This document shows positions 1-7,769 of a stretch of DNA of 64,000 bases, in pieces. Both the position numbers and the translations under genes were made by a program. The stretch lies in NCBI GenBank assembly GCA_019358985.1, contig JAHHIJ010000029.1, forward strand, positions 1-64,000, given 5' to 3'. The notes under the pieces were generated by a model that saw only the letters and a list, made by a program, of their open reading frames with translations, was not told where the DNA came from and made no database searches. The stretch is from Tolypothrix brevis GSE-NOS-MK-07-07A (GTDB taxonomy: Bacteria; Cyanobacteriota; Cyanobacteriia; Cyanobacteriales; Nostocaceae). How positions within the stretch are numbered: position 1 is the stretch's first letter; each line of letters opens with the position of its first letter.

Positions 1-208
1 GTAGTTCAATACATGAATTAACCTAAATACAAGTAAGAGGTTATAAATATTTATATTACTGTGAGATGTACGCAACAGAAGCTTTGCGTCTTCAAGAGGG
101 AGAGGGAAGAGAACACGCAGACGCTACTTGAAGTTATTTTTCAAACTCCCTCAAAAAGTTTTACTGAAGCTTTGGGGGGCAGAAAGCACCAATCCGGGCA
201 ATGTGCCA

Positions 209-562
209 TTATTCTAGAGTTAATTGGGTAACATTGGAATTTTCGCTGGGAAAATATACTGATTCTGCGCCTTTTGGCAGAGCAAAGACAATAGTACCCA
301 AGACAAGAATGCCAACAGCACTAGGACAAAGAAGTTTCATCTTGATGATACGGCGTTTGTTTTTTGTCGGGCGATCGCTCTTTTGATTGCGGCACTCTTT
401 ACGAACACGTCCGGATTGTACAGCTTCTTGTAAGAGCATCAAAGCATCGATGTCTTTTTCCTCAAATTCAGTTTGCAGTAACTGCTGCAACTGCTCATCT
501 GCGGGAATACTCAAAGAACCTGTATTTAGCGCTTGCTGAACAATGTCACGAATGAGAACCAT
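209..562 (-). CDS. Small hypothetical protein, cyanobacterial N-terminal domain plus one membrane helix
   Basis: About 117 residues if translation starts at the ATG at 562, which is preferred over an upstream TTG that would add four residues. The first 60 residues (MVLIRDIVQQAL, then a DID-AL-LLQ-AV segment) resemble a small helical protein family that I recall as common in filamentous cyanobacteria and of unknown function. Residues about 75-100 form a basic stretch followed by one hydrophobic helix, and the tail is short and polar. The join of a soluble domain to a membrane segment could be an old fusion. No function is proposed. The gene is divergent from psbI. Confidence 0.6.
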   Translation of the reverse strand: MVLIRDIVQQALNTGSLSIPADEQLQQLLQTEFEEKDIDALMLLQEAVQSGRVRKECRNQKSDRPTKNKRRIIKMKLLCPSAVGILVLGTIVFALPKGAESVYFPSENSNVTQLTLE

Positions 563-598
563 ATTTTTTACCAATTTTGGGGGTTAAGCAATTCAAGC

Positions 599-627
599 GC
601 GTCAGCGTTTAGTGGAAGCGCTGACGC
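599..627. repeat. Inverted repeat GCGTCAGCG / CGCTGACGC
   Basis: Perfect 9-bp arms (599-607 and 619-627) with an 11-nt loop, lying in the leader of the minus-strand gene that starts at 562. No T-run follows on either strand, so it looks more like a dispersed hairpin repeat than a rho-independent terminator. The surrounding gene-free stretch 563-1047 otherwise holds only the palindrome at 700-717 and the psbI leader. Confidence 0.45.
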
Positions 628-699
628 CGCCAACAAAGTTGCTGTATTGTTCCTTAAAAATTTATAATAAGTGGACCCCATAAGGCATCATGCTAGTGG

Positions 700-717
700 A
701 TCACCCGATCGGGTGAT
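700..717. promoter_or_regulatory. 18-bp perfect palindrome, possible operator
   Basis: ATCACCCGATCGGGTGAT is self-complementary over 18 bp. It sits in the 485-bp divergent spacer between the small hypothetical gene and psbI. Its symmetry and isolation fit a dimeric-regulator site. No known regulator consensus is recognised, and a degenerate repeat core is an alternative. Confidence 0.35.
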
Positions 718-1047
718 ATACAAGAAAGCCAAGGTGACATTACCCTTTCCCGACTTTATTTCTTGACTCGGAAACCTCAGCCTCAAGTTCACGTCATCAG
801 AAGAGTGTAATTGCTTTACTATTTTGATTGAAAAGCGATCGCATCGCATCTACAAAAAACCTACAATCAACTTACATTGCATCCTTTGAGTAATTAGCGT
901 AAACCCCTGACAAGGACTTTGGACTTTGGATGGACTCAGTACCTGACAAAAAAAGGGCGAGATTTGGGTAATATATAAAAGCTATCTTTTCTGCATCACA
1001 GATACAAAAAAGCAAGCTTCTTTGTAATACCCTTGGAGTTTTAATCA

Positions 1048-1164
1048 ATGGTTACTTTAAAAATTGCTGTTTATGTTGTTGTAGCCTTCTTCATTTTGCT
1101 CTTCGTCTTTGGATTTTTGTCGAACGATCCCGCTCGTAACCCCGGACGCCGGGATTCCGAGTAA
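1048..1164 (+). CDS. psbI: Photosystem II reaction centre protein I
   Basis: A 38-residue protein. The start [19 protein letters not shown] forms one transmembrane helix, followed by the family-diagnostic tail [17 protein letters not shown]. PsbI binds near D1 and CP43 in the thylakoid membrane and helps early photosystem II assembly. Length and tail match the family closely, so identification is confident. CTTGGAG upstream of the ATG is a plausible ribosome-binding site. It is monocistronic: an inverted repeat that could act as a terminator lies downstream at 1296-1337, before the next gene on the same strand. Confidence 0.95.
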   Translation: MVTLKIAVYVVVAFFILLFVFGFLSNDPARNPGRRDSE

Positions 1165-1295
1165 AATCACGACCCAATCCACAACTGCCGTTCATGGGAA
1201 TGTAAATGTCACGGACGCTTGAGTTAGCGTGAAAAATTCCACACGCTTCAAGAGCGTCCTTTCCAGGCGGCTTGCCCCAGGCTAGGCTGAAGGCT

Positions 1296-1337
1296 AAAGT
1301 CGGAAGGCAGTTAGATGTAATTAGTCCTTCCGGCTTT
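1296..1337 (+). terminator. Inverted repeat, possible psbI terminator
   Basis: AAAGTCGGAAGG (1296-1307) pairs with CCTTCCGGCTTT (1326-1337), with one G-T wobble-type mismatch, around an 18-nt loop. It lies between psbI and the DUF3769 gene. The T-tract after the stem is short, so termination efficiency is uncertain. A second imperfect pair of arms (GGACGCT / AGCGTCC) lies just upstream, around 1212-1260. Confidence 0.45.
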
Positions 1338-1370
1338 CAATTGGCTATTTGTTAGGTTGATTTTGCGAAT

Positions 1371-3890
1371 ATGCTTCACCCAGTTCTGCCACCTGCACCA
1401 CCCTCAATTGTTGAACCTTTACAACCTGGAAATCCGATGTTGACTGGTAGTGATACCAGGTTTCATTCAATTACCGAACTGGAGGCTTCATCCCAAAAAA
1501 ATCAGCCACAACGGCAACCAGATTCTATATCCCCAACTCCACAAAACGCTACTCGGCAAGATTTAGCAGTTAGCCAGACGAAAACCGCACCCAGTCAGCC
1601 AGAAAGTTTCCCACCAGAATTTTCTCCCCTCACCACCGTTAAGAGTGCCGCTGCTTTGGGAGAGTCCATGGGAATTAGTTATCCTGTGCAGCCAGATGCA
1701 AATGTTCCATCCCAAAGCAAGATATCCCAAAAAGGGCAAATATTACAAGAAAAATTAGCCCCGTCATTACGGCAAAATAATACTATTGCCCAAAATGCAA
1801 CGAGTGCCGAACCTATACAAAATATTACTTATACTAATACTAATCCCGACGCAGCAAGTACACAAAAAGTAGAAAATGTTATAGAATTCAAATCTCGCAG
1901 CCAGACAAGCCAAATCACAATTCCCAAACCTGATTCGCCGCAACAACCTGCCCCCACACCAACAGACAGCACAAATCAGCAACAAAATCAACCACCTAAA
2001 ACAACTCCGCCAGCAACTACAACCCCAGCACGAGAGAGAATTGTAGAAATTACTTCCGATCGCCAGGAATACGACCAGCAACGACGGATTGTCACAGCAG
2101 TGGGTAATGTGGTGGTAAGATTTGATGGGGCGGTGGTAGATGCCGATCGCTTGCAAGTCAATTTAGACAACTTGATTGCCGTCGGGGATGGAAATGTCGC
2201 ATTGACACGAGGTGATCAAGTACTGCGCGGAGAACGGTTTACTTATAACTTTGTTCAAGATAGCGGCGAATTAAAAAACGGCAGGGGAGAAGTTTACATC
2301 CCCTCAGCGGGTAGTGATTTAGCCTTTAACTCTGTTGATACCGGAGTTGGTGGAGTAGTCACAGCACGTCCACCAAGCGATCGCATTCGGGCAAATCAGC
2401 CGACTGCAAGTGTTAATAGTCCCGGTGGAGTTAACTTCAACTTCGGTGGAAGGGCAGATGCAACAAACCTCCCAGCACCAAAAGTCGGAGGTGTAGTCAA
2501 GCGAGTGCGCTTTCAAGCAGAACGAGTTGATTTTTATCCGCGAGGATGGCAAGCGAGAAATGTCCGCTTTACTAACGATCCATTTTCGCCCCCAGAATTA
2601 GAGTTACGCGCCGATAAAGTCACTTTAACGCGAGAAGCACCTTTAGTAGACACAATTAAAACAGAGCGTCAGCGTTTAGTATTAGATCAAAGGGCGACAT
2701 TACCCATCCCTATAGATCGGCAGACAATCGACCGTCGGGAACGAGATGTAACGCCGGCAATTGTCTCTGTCGGCTTTGATGGTGATCAACGCGGTGGTCT
2801 GTTTATTGAGCGTTCTTTCCAACCCTTTAACACAGAAGGGGTACGTTTTAGCGTTACACCGCAGTTTTTCGCGCAAAAAGCCATAAGTGGTGGTGGTAAC
2901 TTCGCTTCGCTGTTTGGTTTGACAACAAAATTGAATGCAACTTTAAGTCCTAAGACTACTATTGAGGGTTCTGGGATATTAACCAGCTTGGACTTGGGGA
3001 CAGTGGAAGACAATTTGCGGGCAAGTTTACGATTGCGGCAAGAATTAGGCGATCGCAATCCTCACATATTGAATTTAGAATACAGTTATCGCGATCGCCT
3101 TTACAACGGTACCCTCGGTTTTCAAACTGTGCAAAGTAGCCTTGGTGCTGTGGTTACTTCCCCAAGGATTCCTTTAGGTACAACTGGTTTCAACTTGAGA
3201 TATCAAGGTGGTGCTCAATATATTAACGCGAATAGCGATCGGCTTGACTTACTCGCAACACAGCGAGAGAACAACCGCATTTCTTTAGGGCGCGTCCAAG
3301 GTAGCGCGACCGTTGATGGTGGGATTATACTCTGGCAAGGTAAAGGATTACCACCCACCCCCACAGAAGGATTGCGTTACACCCCAAATCCGATAGTTCC
3401 CTACATCCAAGCATTTGGGGACGTAACCGGCACAAGCAGTTATTACAGCAGTGGTGATAATCAAACCACCTTAATTGCCACAGCTGGCTTGCGCGGACAG
3501 TTTGGACATTTCTCTCGACGTGCCTTTGATTATACCGCTTTTAATGTCAGTTATTCCCAAGGTCTATTTAGCGGAGCATCGCCATTTTTGTTCGATCGCG
3601 CTGTTGATAACAAAGTGCTTAATTTGGGAATTTCTCAGCAACTCTACGGACCATTTAGCCTTGGTTTTCAAACCTCAATCAACTTAGACACAGGCGGACG
3701 CACTAGCACTGACTACATTGTAGAATATAACCGCCGCACCTACGGAATCACCTTGCGTTATAATCCAGTGTTGGAATTAGGTGGTATCAGCTTTAGAATT
3801 AGCGACTTTAACTGGAGTGGTGGCACAGATCCATTCTCTGATCCTTCTGAACTTAAGCCTGTGCGAGGTGGCGTCCGGCAAGATTATTAG
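1371..3890 (+). CDS. DUF3769 protein, LptD-like outer-membrane beta-barrel
   Basis: An 839-residue protein. Residues 1-220 are low complexity (Pro, Gln, Thr, Ser). Residues about 225-330 match the OstA/LptA-type jellyroll that precedes the barrel in LptD (VEITSDRQEYDQQRRIVTAVGNV and VVDADRLQVNL). The C-terminal 400 residues alternate polar and aromatic residues as in outer-membrane beta-strands. In cyanobacteria this architecture (OstA plus DUF3769) is regarded as the LptD equivalent that inserts lipopolysaccharide into the outer membrane; that role is inferred from the family. No classical signal peptide is visible at this ATG, so the true start could lie elsewhere. It stands alone between psbI and a TA module. 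Confidence 0.82.
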   Translation: MLHPVLPPAPPSIVEPLQPGNPMLTGSDTRFHSITELEASSQKNQPQRQPDSISPTPQNATRQDLAVSQTKTAPSQPESFPPEFSPLTTVKSAAALGESMGISYPVQPDANVPSQSKISQKGQILQEKLAPSLRQNNTIAQNATSAEPIQNITYTNTNPDAASTQKVENVIEFKSRSQTSQITIPKPDSPQQPAPTPTDSTNQQQNQPPKTTPPATTTPARERIVEITSDRQEYDQQRRIVTAVGNVVVRFDGAVVDADRLQVNLDNLIAVGDGNVALTRGDQVLRGERFTYNFVQDSGELKNGRGEVYIPSAGSDLAFNSVDTGVGGVVTARPPSDRIRANQPTASVNSPGGVNFNFGGRADATNLPAPKVGGVVKRVRFQAERVDFYPRGWQARNVRFTNDPFSPPELELRADKVTLTREAPLVDTIKTERQRLVLDQRATLPIPIDRQTIDRRERDVTPAIVSVGFDGDQRGGLFIERSFQPFNTEGVRFSVTPQFFAQKAISGGGNFASLFGLTTKLNATLSPKTTIEGSGILTSLDLGTVEDNLRASLRLRQELGDRNPHILNLEYSYRDRLYNGTLGFQTVQSSLGAVVTSPRIPLGTTGFNLRYQGGAQYINANSDRLDLLATQRENNRISLGRVQGSATVDGGIILWQGKGLPPTPTEGLRYTPNPIVPYIQAFGDVTGTSSYYSSGDNQTTLIATAGLRGQFGHFSRRAFDYTAFNVSYSQGLFSGASPFLFDRAVDNKVLNLGISQQLYGPFSLGFQTSINLDTGGRTSTDYIVEYNRRTYGITLRYNPVLELGGISFRISDFNWSGGTDPFSDPSELKPVRGGVRQDY

Positions 3891-3959
3891 AATACTACTT
3901 AGGTAGCCTTTACTTTTTATGTAAAGTACGATGGAATTAGTTTCCTAAATGTTCTGGTT

Positions 3960-4334
3960 ATGACTTTAGCATCAAATGAGCAAGCACAAATTATCCGTAC
4001 AGAGGGGGGACTGACGATCGCTCTTACGCGCATCACCCTTTATGATGTAATGGATTATCTGACTGCTGGTTATCCAGCAAAGCTAATTCGTGAAAAACTC
4101 TGTCTCAGCGATCATCAAGTTGAGGTTGCTTTATCTTACATTGATGCACATCGCGCCGAAGTGGAAGCAGAGTATCAGGAAGTTTTGCAAATTGCAGAAG
4201 ATAATCGGCAATACTGGGAAGAACGCAATCGCGAACATTTTGCCCGACTTGCAGCAATGTCACCGAAACCCGGTAAAGAAACTCTCCGCGCTAAACTTCA
4301 AGCTTGGAAAGACAGACTTGAGTTCACAGTATGA
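3960..4334 (+). CDS. DUF433 protein, probable antitoxin
   Basis: A 124-residue protein. The core IIRTEGGLTIALTRITLYDVM (about residues 10-31) and the following DYLTAGYPAKLIREKLCLSD helix-turn-helix are typical of DUF433. These proteins usually precede a PIN-like DUF5615 gene and are predicted antitoxins. The rest is an acidic helical tail. Its stop codon overlaps the start of the next gene by four bases (ATGA), which implies translational coupling. A homologous copy runs in the opposite direction at 4913-5317. Confidence 0.8.
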   Translation: MTLASNEQAQIIRTEGGLTIALTRITLYDVMDYLTAGYPAKLIREKLCLSDHQVEVALSYIDAHRAEVEAEYQEVLQIAEDNRQYWEERNREHFARLAAMSPKPGKETLRAKLQAWKDRLEFTV

Positions 4335-4723
4335 ATTTCCTGATCGATCATAATTTGAAAGGGCAAGCCGCTCTTTTGTGGGGAACGATCGCAGCAGAGG
4401 GTTGGCTTGAAATTGTGCCCATTCGTTTTGTTACATTTGATCAGGTAAATTTATCCGATGACAGCAGCGATTATATTGTCTGGCAGTTTTGTCAAACCAA
4501 GCAGATGATTTTGATCACTGCTAATCGGAACATGAAAGGTACAGACTCGCTAGAGCAAATGATTCGTGAGGAGAATACAGCTACCTCATTGCCCATTGTG
4601 ACTATTGGTAGCAAAGAGCGGCTTGATGAGCGAGTTTATCGTGAACGATGTGCCACTCGTCTAATTGAGATTTTGTTTGATATTAATAACTGTATGGGGG
4701 TTGGTCGGCTCTACATTCCCTAG
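4331..4723 (+). CDS. DUF5615/PIN-like toxin
   Basis: A 130-residue protein that begins MNFLIDHNLKGQAALLW, the start typical of PIN-like DUF5615 proteins with an early acidic Asp. Downstream, LSDDSSDYIVWQFCQ and ILITANRNMKGTDSLEQ carry the second acidic/TxN cluster. Such proteins are predicted ribonuclease toxins paired with DUF433; this has not been shown for this gene. It is translationally coupled to the DUF433 gene before it. No inactivating change is seen, so this module appears intact. Repeat sequence begins right after its stop codon. Confidence 0.75.
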   Translation: MNFLIDHNLKGQAALLWGTIAAEGWLEIVPIRFVTFDQVNLSDDSSDYIVWQFCQTKQMILITANRNMKGTDSLEQMIREENTATSLPIVTIGSKERLDERVYRERCATRLIEILFDINNCMGVGRLYIP

Positions 4724-4732
4724 TAGGCTGCG

Positions 4733-4800
4733 ATGCTCCGTTCGCGCAGCGTGTCCGTTGGCGAAGCCTCTCGTTCGCGGAGCGTCTCCGACAGGAGAAG
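4733..4800. repeat. Dispersed GC-rich repeat (GCGTCTCC...GGAGAAG type)
   Basis: The stretch contains the words GTTCGCGCAGCG, GGCGAAGCCTCTCG, GTTCGCGGAGCGTCTCCG and ACAGGAGAAG. Related copies are seen at about 6588-6617, 22137-22167 and 50790-50880. It lies exactly where the toxin gene of the opposing DUF433 module is cut off, suggesting that repeat insertion or recombination removed it. Confidence 0.6.
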
Positions 4801-4868
4801 AGAAGGACTCAGGGAGCCGCCAAGGGCGATCGCAACAGGAAATAGCCAAAGTAGGGAATTTTAAAGTG

Positions 4869-4916
4869 AAGAAGCAAAGCATGTCCTTCCAGATTGTGGT
4901 CTACAAGGAAAATCAT
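4869..4916 (-). pseudogene. N-terminal remnant of a DUF5615-type toxin
   Basis: Read on the minus strand from 4916, sixteen codons give MIFLVDHNLEGHALLL, closely matching the start of the intact toxin at 4331 (MNFLIDHNLKGQAALL). After that the frame runs into unrelated sequence and repeats. The ATG overlaps the stop of the DUF433 gene at 4913 in the same ATGA manner as the intact pair. This shows that the minus-strand module once had a toxin that is now lost. Confidence 0.75.
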
Positions 4917-5317
4917 GCTTGGGTTTTAAGTTGACCTTGGTGTTTGGCTTTCTGTGCTTGAAGTTTTTCCCAAGCAGCTTCCATCCCTGGTTTAGGAGAC
5001 TTTGCAGAAATTCGGGCAATGAGATCGCGATTTTGTTCTTCGTAGTATTGTCGCAATTCTTCGGCTTCTTTGAGAACGAGTTGATACTCAGCCTCCACCT
5101 CTGGGCGATATGCTTCAATGTAAAATAAGGCGGCATTCACTTGCTCATCCGTAAGACTGAGCATGGCACGGATAAACTTTGGTGGATACTGGGCTATCAC
5201 GTAGTCCATCACATCATATAGAGTGATGCGAGTACCCGCAACTGTAAGTCCTCGCTCTGTACGAATAATTGCGGCTTGCCCGTTTGCTCCCAGAGTCATA
5301 TCTATAATATTTGCCAT
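4913..5317 (-). CDS. DUF433 protein, orphan antitoxin
   Basis: A 134-residue protein, homologous along its length to the DUF433 protein at 3960 (shared IIRTE-GLTVA-TRITLYDVMDY, YP-KFIR, AYRPEVEAEYQ and SPKPG). It is convergent with that module. Its own toxin survives only as sixteen codons overlapping its stop. An orphan antitoxin could still neutralise the neighbouring toxin or repress its operon, which would be worth testing. The ATG at 5315-5317 begins MANIIDMTLG; an internal Met at residue 7 is an alternative start. Confidence 0.78.
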   Translation of the reverse strand: MANIIDMTLGANGQAAIIRTERGLTVAGTRITLYDVMDYVIAQYPPKFIRAMLSLTDEQVNAALFYIEAYRPEVEAEYQLVLKEAEELRQYYEEQNRDLIARISAKSPKPGMEAAWEKLQAQKAKHQGQLKTQA

Positions 5318-5560
5318 AAACTAATTGCATTTTACTTCACACAAAATTAGGGTGACTGATCTGATTATTCTTTGGTTGAGAACATAACTGCGATCGCTTT
5401 TTAATGAGTGTAAATATTCATAGAGACATTTTGCCAAACGTCTCTTTTTATGCAGAATATCCTTGGCAAGGTGATAAGTGATATTATGTTCGATGTTACC
5501 ACTCTCATGAAAAATCTCCATTTCCAGATATTCAAGTATTAAGATGCTTCGGTGAAGTTC

Positions 5561-6469
5561 ATGAGTACAAAAAAAGTCAATTGGTTTCGAGTTGCTTTTC
5601 AGCTAAAACAGTCTGTGATTCCCAAAATAATGCCCCAGGTTCTTGCATCTGGTGTATTTGGCATTTTTATTTCGCTTCTTTATTATTTGGGATTACCTGT
5701 CTCTTTGCCTATTTTGAGTGCTTTAGTTCCGAGTATTGTCCTCGGTCTATTATTAGTTTTCCGCACTAATACAGCTTATGATCGTTTCTGGGAAGGTCGA
5801 AAGTCCTGGGCAAATTTAGTTATCAATGTTCGGAATTTAGCTCGTCAAATTTGGATTGTAATTGAAGAACAAGGACAAAAAGATAGAGAAGATAAAGTTG
5901 CTGCTTTGCGGTTAATAGTTGCATTTACAATTGCCACAAAATTGTATCTTCGAGAAGAACCGATAAACGCAGAGTTACAAGGATTGATGTCCCCATCCGA
6001 GTATTTTGTTCTTCAAAGTCGTAGAACTCCTCCTTTAGAAATTGCTTTTTGGGTAAGTGATTTTTTACAGAAGCAATATCGACGTCAATGTGTTAGTCCG
6101 GTTCAGGTAACAGCTTTGCAGCATTTAGTAGATAATATCATAGATGCTTTTAGTAATTGTGAGCGAATCTTACAAACACCAATGCCTCTACCTTATGCTA
6201 TTCATCTTAAACAGTTGTTGTTAATTTACTGTTTATCATTACCATTTCAATTAGTCAAAGATTTAAATTGGGCAACAGGTTTAGTTGTAGCTTTGATTAG
6301 TTTTACTTTATTTGGCATTGAACAAATTGGAATTCAAATTGAAAATCCTTTTGCTCGTGCTCCGCATAACTTACCTTTAGACGAAATGTGTAACACTATG
6401 GTGATTAACATTGAAGATTTAAGCACATTGGCAACTGACAGTTCTTTTGCTCCTACAGAAATATTTTGA
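5561..6469 (+). CDS. Bestrophin-family (UPF0187) anion channel
   Basis: About 302 residues. Two early transmembrane segments (about residues 22-60) are followed by the bestrophin hallmark LVFRTNTAYDRFWEGRKSW. Further family blocks include RLIVAFTIATKLYLR, the GIEQIGIQIENPFA motif near the C-terminus, and the DLPLDEMC-like block (NLPLDEMCNTM). The bacterial relatives are pentameric chloride or cation channels, and one in cyanobacterial thylakoids has been linked to carbon or ion balance; the substrate here is not known. The ATG at 5561 is used; a GTG three codons upstream is possible. Confidence 0.88.
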   Translation: MSTKKVNWFRVAFQLKQSVIPKIMPQVLASGVFGIFISLLYYLGLPVSLPILSALVPSIVLGLLLVFRTNTAYDRFWEGRKSWANLVINVRNLARQIWIVIEEQGQKDREDKVAALRLIVAFTIATKLYLREEPINAELQGLMSPSEYFVLQSRRTPPLEIAFWVSDFLQKQYRRQCVSPVQVTALQHLVDNIIDAFSNCERILQTPMPLPYAIHLKQLLLIYCLSLPFQLVKDLNWATGLVVALISFTLFGIEQIGIQIENPFARAPHNLPLDEMCNTMVINIEDLSTLATDSSFAPTEIF

Positions 6470-6475
6470 CTAAAG

Positions 6476-6563
6476 AGACATCTCCAGAAATAAATATGCG
6501 TTGTCCGAAACCCTTGATGAGACGTAGCATTGCTACGTCTCTACGTCTTTTTTGGAGATGCCT
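6476..6563. repeat. MITE-like element, TAGACA family (copy 1)
   Basis: The ends AGACATCTCCA (from 6476) and TGGAGATGCCT (to 6563) are near-perfect inverted repeats. The interior holds the family words ATGCGTTGTCCGAAACCCTTG and a palindrome of the AGACGTAGCA/TGCTACGTCT type at about 6520-6540. Related copies occur at 10331, 17954, 25759, 60146 and 62429. No open reading frame fits inside, so any mobility would have been non-autonomous. Confidence 0.65.
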
Positions 6564-6645
6564 AAGAAGTATGAAGTTTAAAGGGTGTTCGCAAAGCGTC
6601 TCCGCAGGAGAAGGATAAAAAATGATTTGAGAATCAACGTCAAAT

Positions 6646-7140
6646 TCACCATCCCCAAGTGCCGGCGCCACCTTTGAAAGGTCCAACAATATCGCTGGTA
6701 ATCCAACCCCCATAAAAGTTACCTGGTTGCGGTTGTACTTTTTCGTCATCGACGTAGCACGCATCCATTAAGTGGGGATAAAAAGCTACATAATCTTTCA
6801 TAGATGCAAACTCTGATGTCGGTTCTGGGTAAAACCAAGCAGCATTTTGGACTTCTTTGTCACCCACGCAGATATTGTAATAAACGGCACTTCCCTTCCA
6901 TTCACAAAAGCTAGAACGGGGTGTTAAAAGTAGGTATTCCATTTTGATATCCCCAGGAGGAATGTAGTAACCAGGTGGATGGCTAGTTTCTAAAACACGT
7001 TTTGCGCTGTGGGTATCTACGATAGTTACATCATTAAAGATGATTTGGATATGTTTGGTTGTGTCTTCTAGACGAGGGGGACGGGGGTAATCCCAAACTG
7101 ATTCTTGTCCGGGATTGGGTTCGATGCGTTGCAGTGTCAT
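6646..7140 (-). CDS. DUF427 domain protein
   Basis: About 164 residues from the ATG at 7140 (MTLQRIEPNPGQESVWDYPRPP). A longer frame to 7197 would add a low-complexity Phe-rich start and is rejected. The motifs SAKRVLETSHPPGYYIPP, SFCEWKGSAVYYN and AWFYPEPTSEF are the DUF427 signature. The family is a small beta-rich fold found in many bacteria and its function is unknown. The stop lies just after a GAGTWGW tail. It stands alone between the bestrophin gene and an exbB remnant. Confidence 0.85.
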   Translation of the reverse strand: MTLQRIEPNPGQESVWDYPRPPRLEDTTKHIQIIFNDVTIVDTHSAKRVLETSHPPGYYIPPGDIKMEYLLLTPRSSFCEWKGSAVYYNICVGDKEVQNAAWFYPEPTSEFASMKDYVAFYPHLMDACYVDDEKVQPQPGNFYGGWITSDIVGPFKGGAGTWGW

Positions 7141-7337
7141 ATACAATATACTTCCTAAAAAATAAGGCAGAGAAAAGAAAAAAGGAAATGGGAGCATCCC
7201 GCTTTTTTAAATATTCTGGTTTATTTTTTTATGGTCGCGAAATAAAAACTGGGATGCTCCCGAAGGAAATATTAGATTTTTACCTTTGAATTAAAATTTT
7301 ATGGTTTTTGAGTCGCAATAGCCAATTTTACACCGCT

Positions 7338-7644
7338 TCATCTGGTAGTCGCATAAGACTTTTCTCCTCCTCGTTCGTAGCGACGGCGATAAAGTAATTC
7401 TATCTGTCCACCATACTCTTGAATCAGTGCAATTTGGCGCATATACAATCCTCGAAAGGTGTTAGCAAACATCAACACCCTGACGGTAAAGACTGAGTAC
7501 CTCACGAATTACAGATTTCTGACGGCGGATAATCTTGACCCAGAACCAAACACGTTCAATAATGAGTGCGATCGCTACTACACTAAATACTAGCAGTGGA
7601 ACCATTACCACACCACCAGCCGTAAATAAATTCTTGATTTCCAT
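7338..7644 (-). pseudogene. Remnant of exbB/tolQ-type proton channel gene with internal deletion
   Basis: The minus strand encodes 56 residues of a MotA/TolQ/ExbB N-terminus (MEIKNLFTAGGVVMVPLLVF, then SVVAIALIIERVWFW). A second frame then gives NTFRGLYMRQIALIQEYGG-IELLYRRRYE, the usual C-terminus of cyanobacterial ExbB. The middle, including the TolQ pore helices, is missing, and the two parts are out of frame. The stop TAA at about 7460 falls at the junction. The most economical explanation is one deletion of roughly 130 codons. The intact exbB at 12232 is a different paralogue. Confidence 0.8.
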
Positions 7645-7710
7645 CTAATGCACAGCCTGTATATAATAAGTGCGATCGCTTACCAATACCCCTATTCTCA
7701 ATCATACAAT

Positions 7711-7746
7711 AAAAAATATCCCCCCCGAAAAAGGAGGGATATTTAA
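7711..7746 (-). terminator. Rho-independent terminator after the COP23 gene
   Basis: On the minus strand, AAATATCCCTCC, a five-nt loop (TTTTT) and an almost perfectly complementary GG-rich arm are followed by TTTTTTA. The hairpin starts 24 bp after the COP23 stop codon. This is the clearest terminator in the first 10 kb. Confidence 0.8.
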
Positions 7747-7769
7747 GGTAATGACGCAAAGACAATCAA

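Noticed and set aside
5321-5521. 66-codon minus-strand frame before the DUF433 copy
   Set aside because: No recognised motif or convincing start, and it ends right before the DUF433 gene. Could be a decayed gene, but support is insufficient.
6453-6764. 103-codon minus-strand frame
   Set aside because: It is antisense to the bestrophin end, a MITE and the DUF427 gene; composition reflects repeats.
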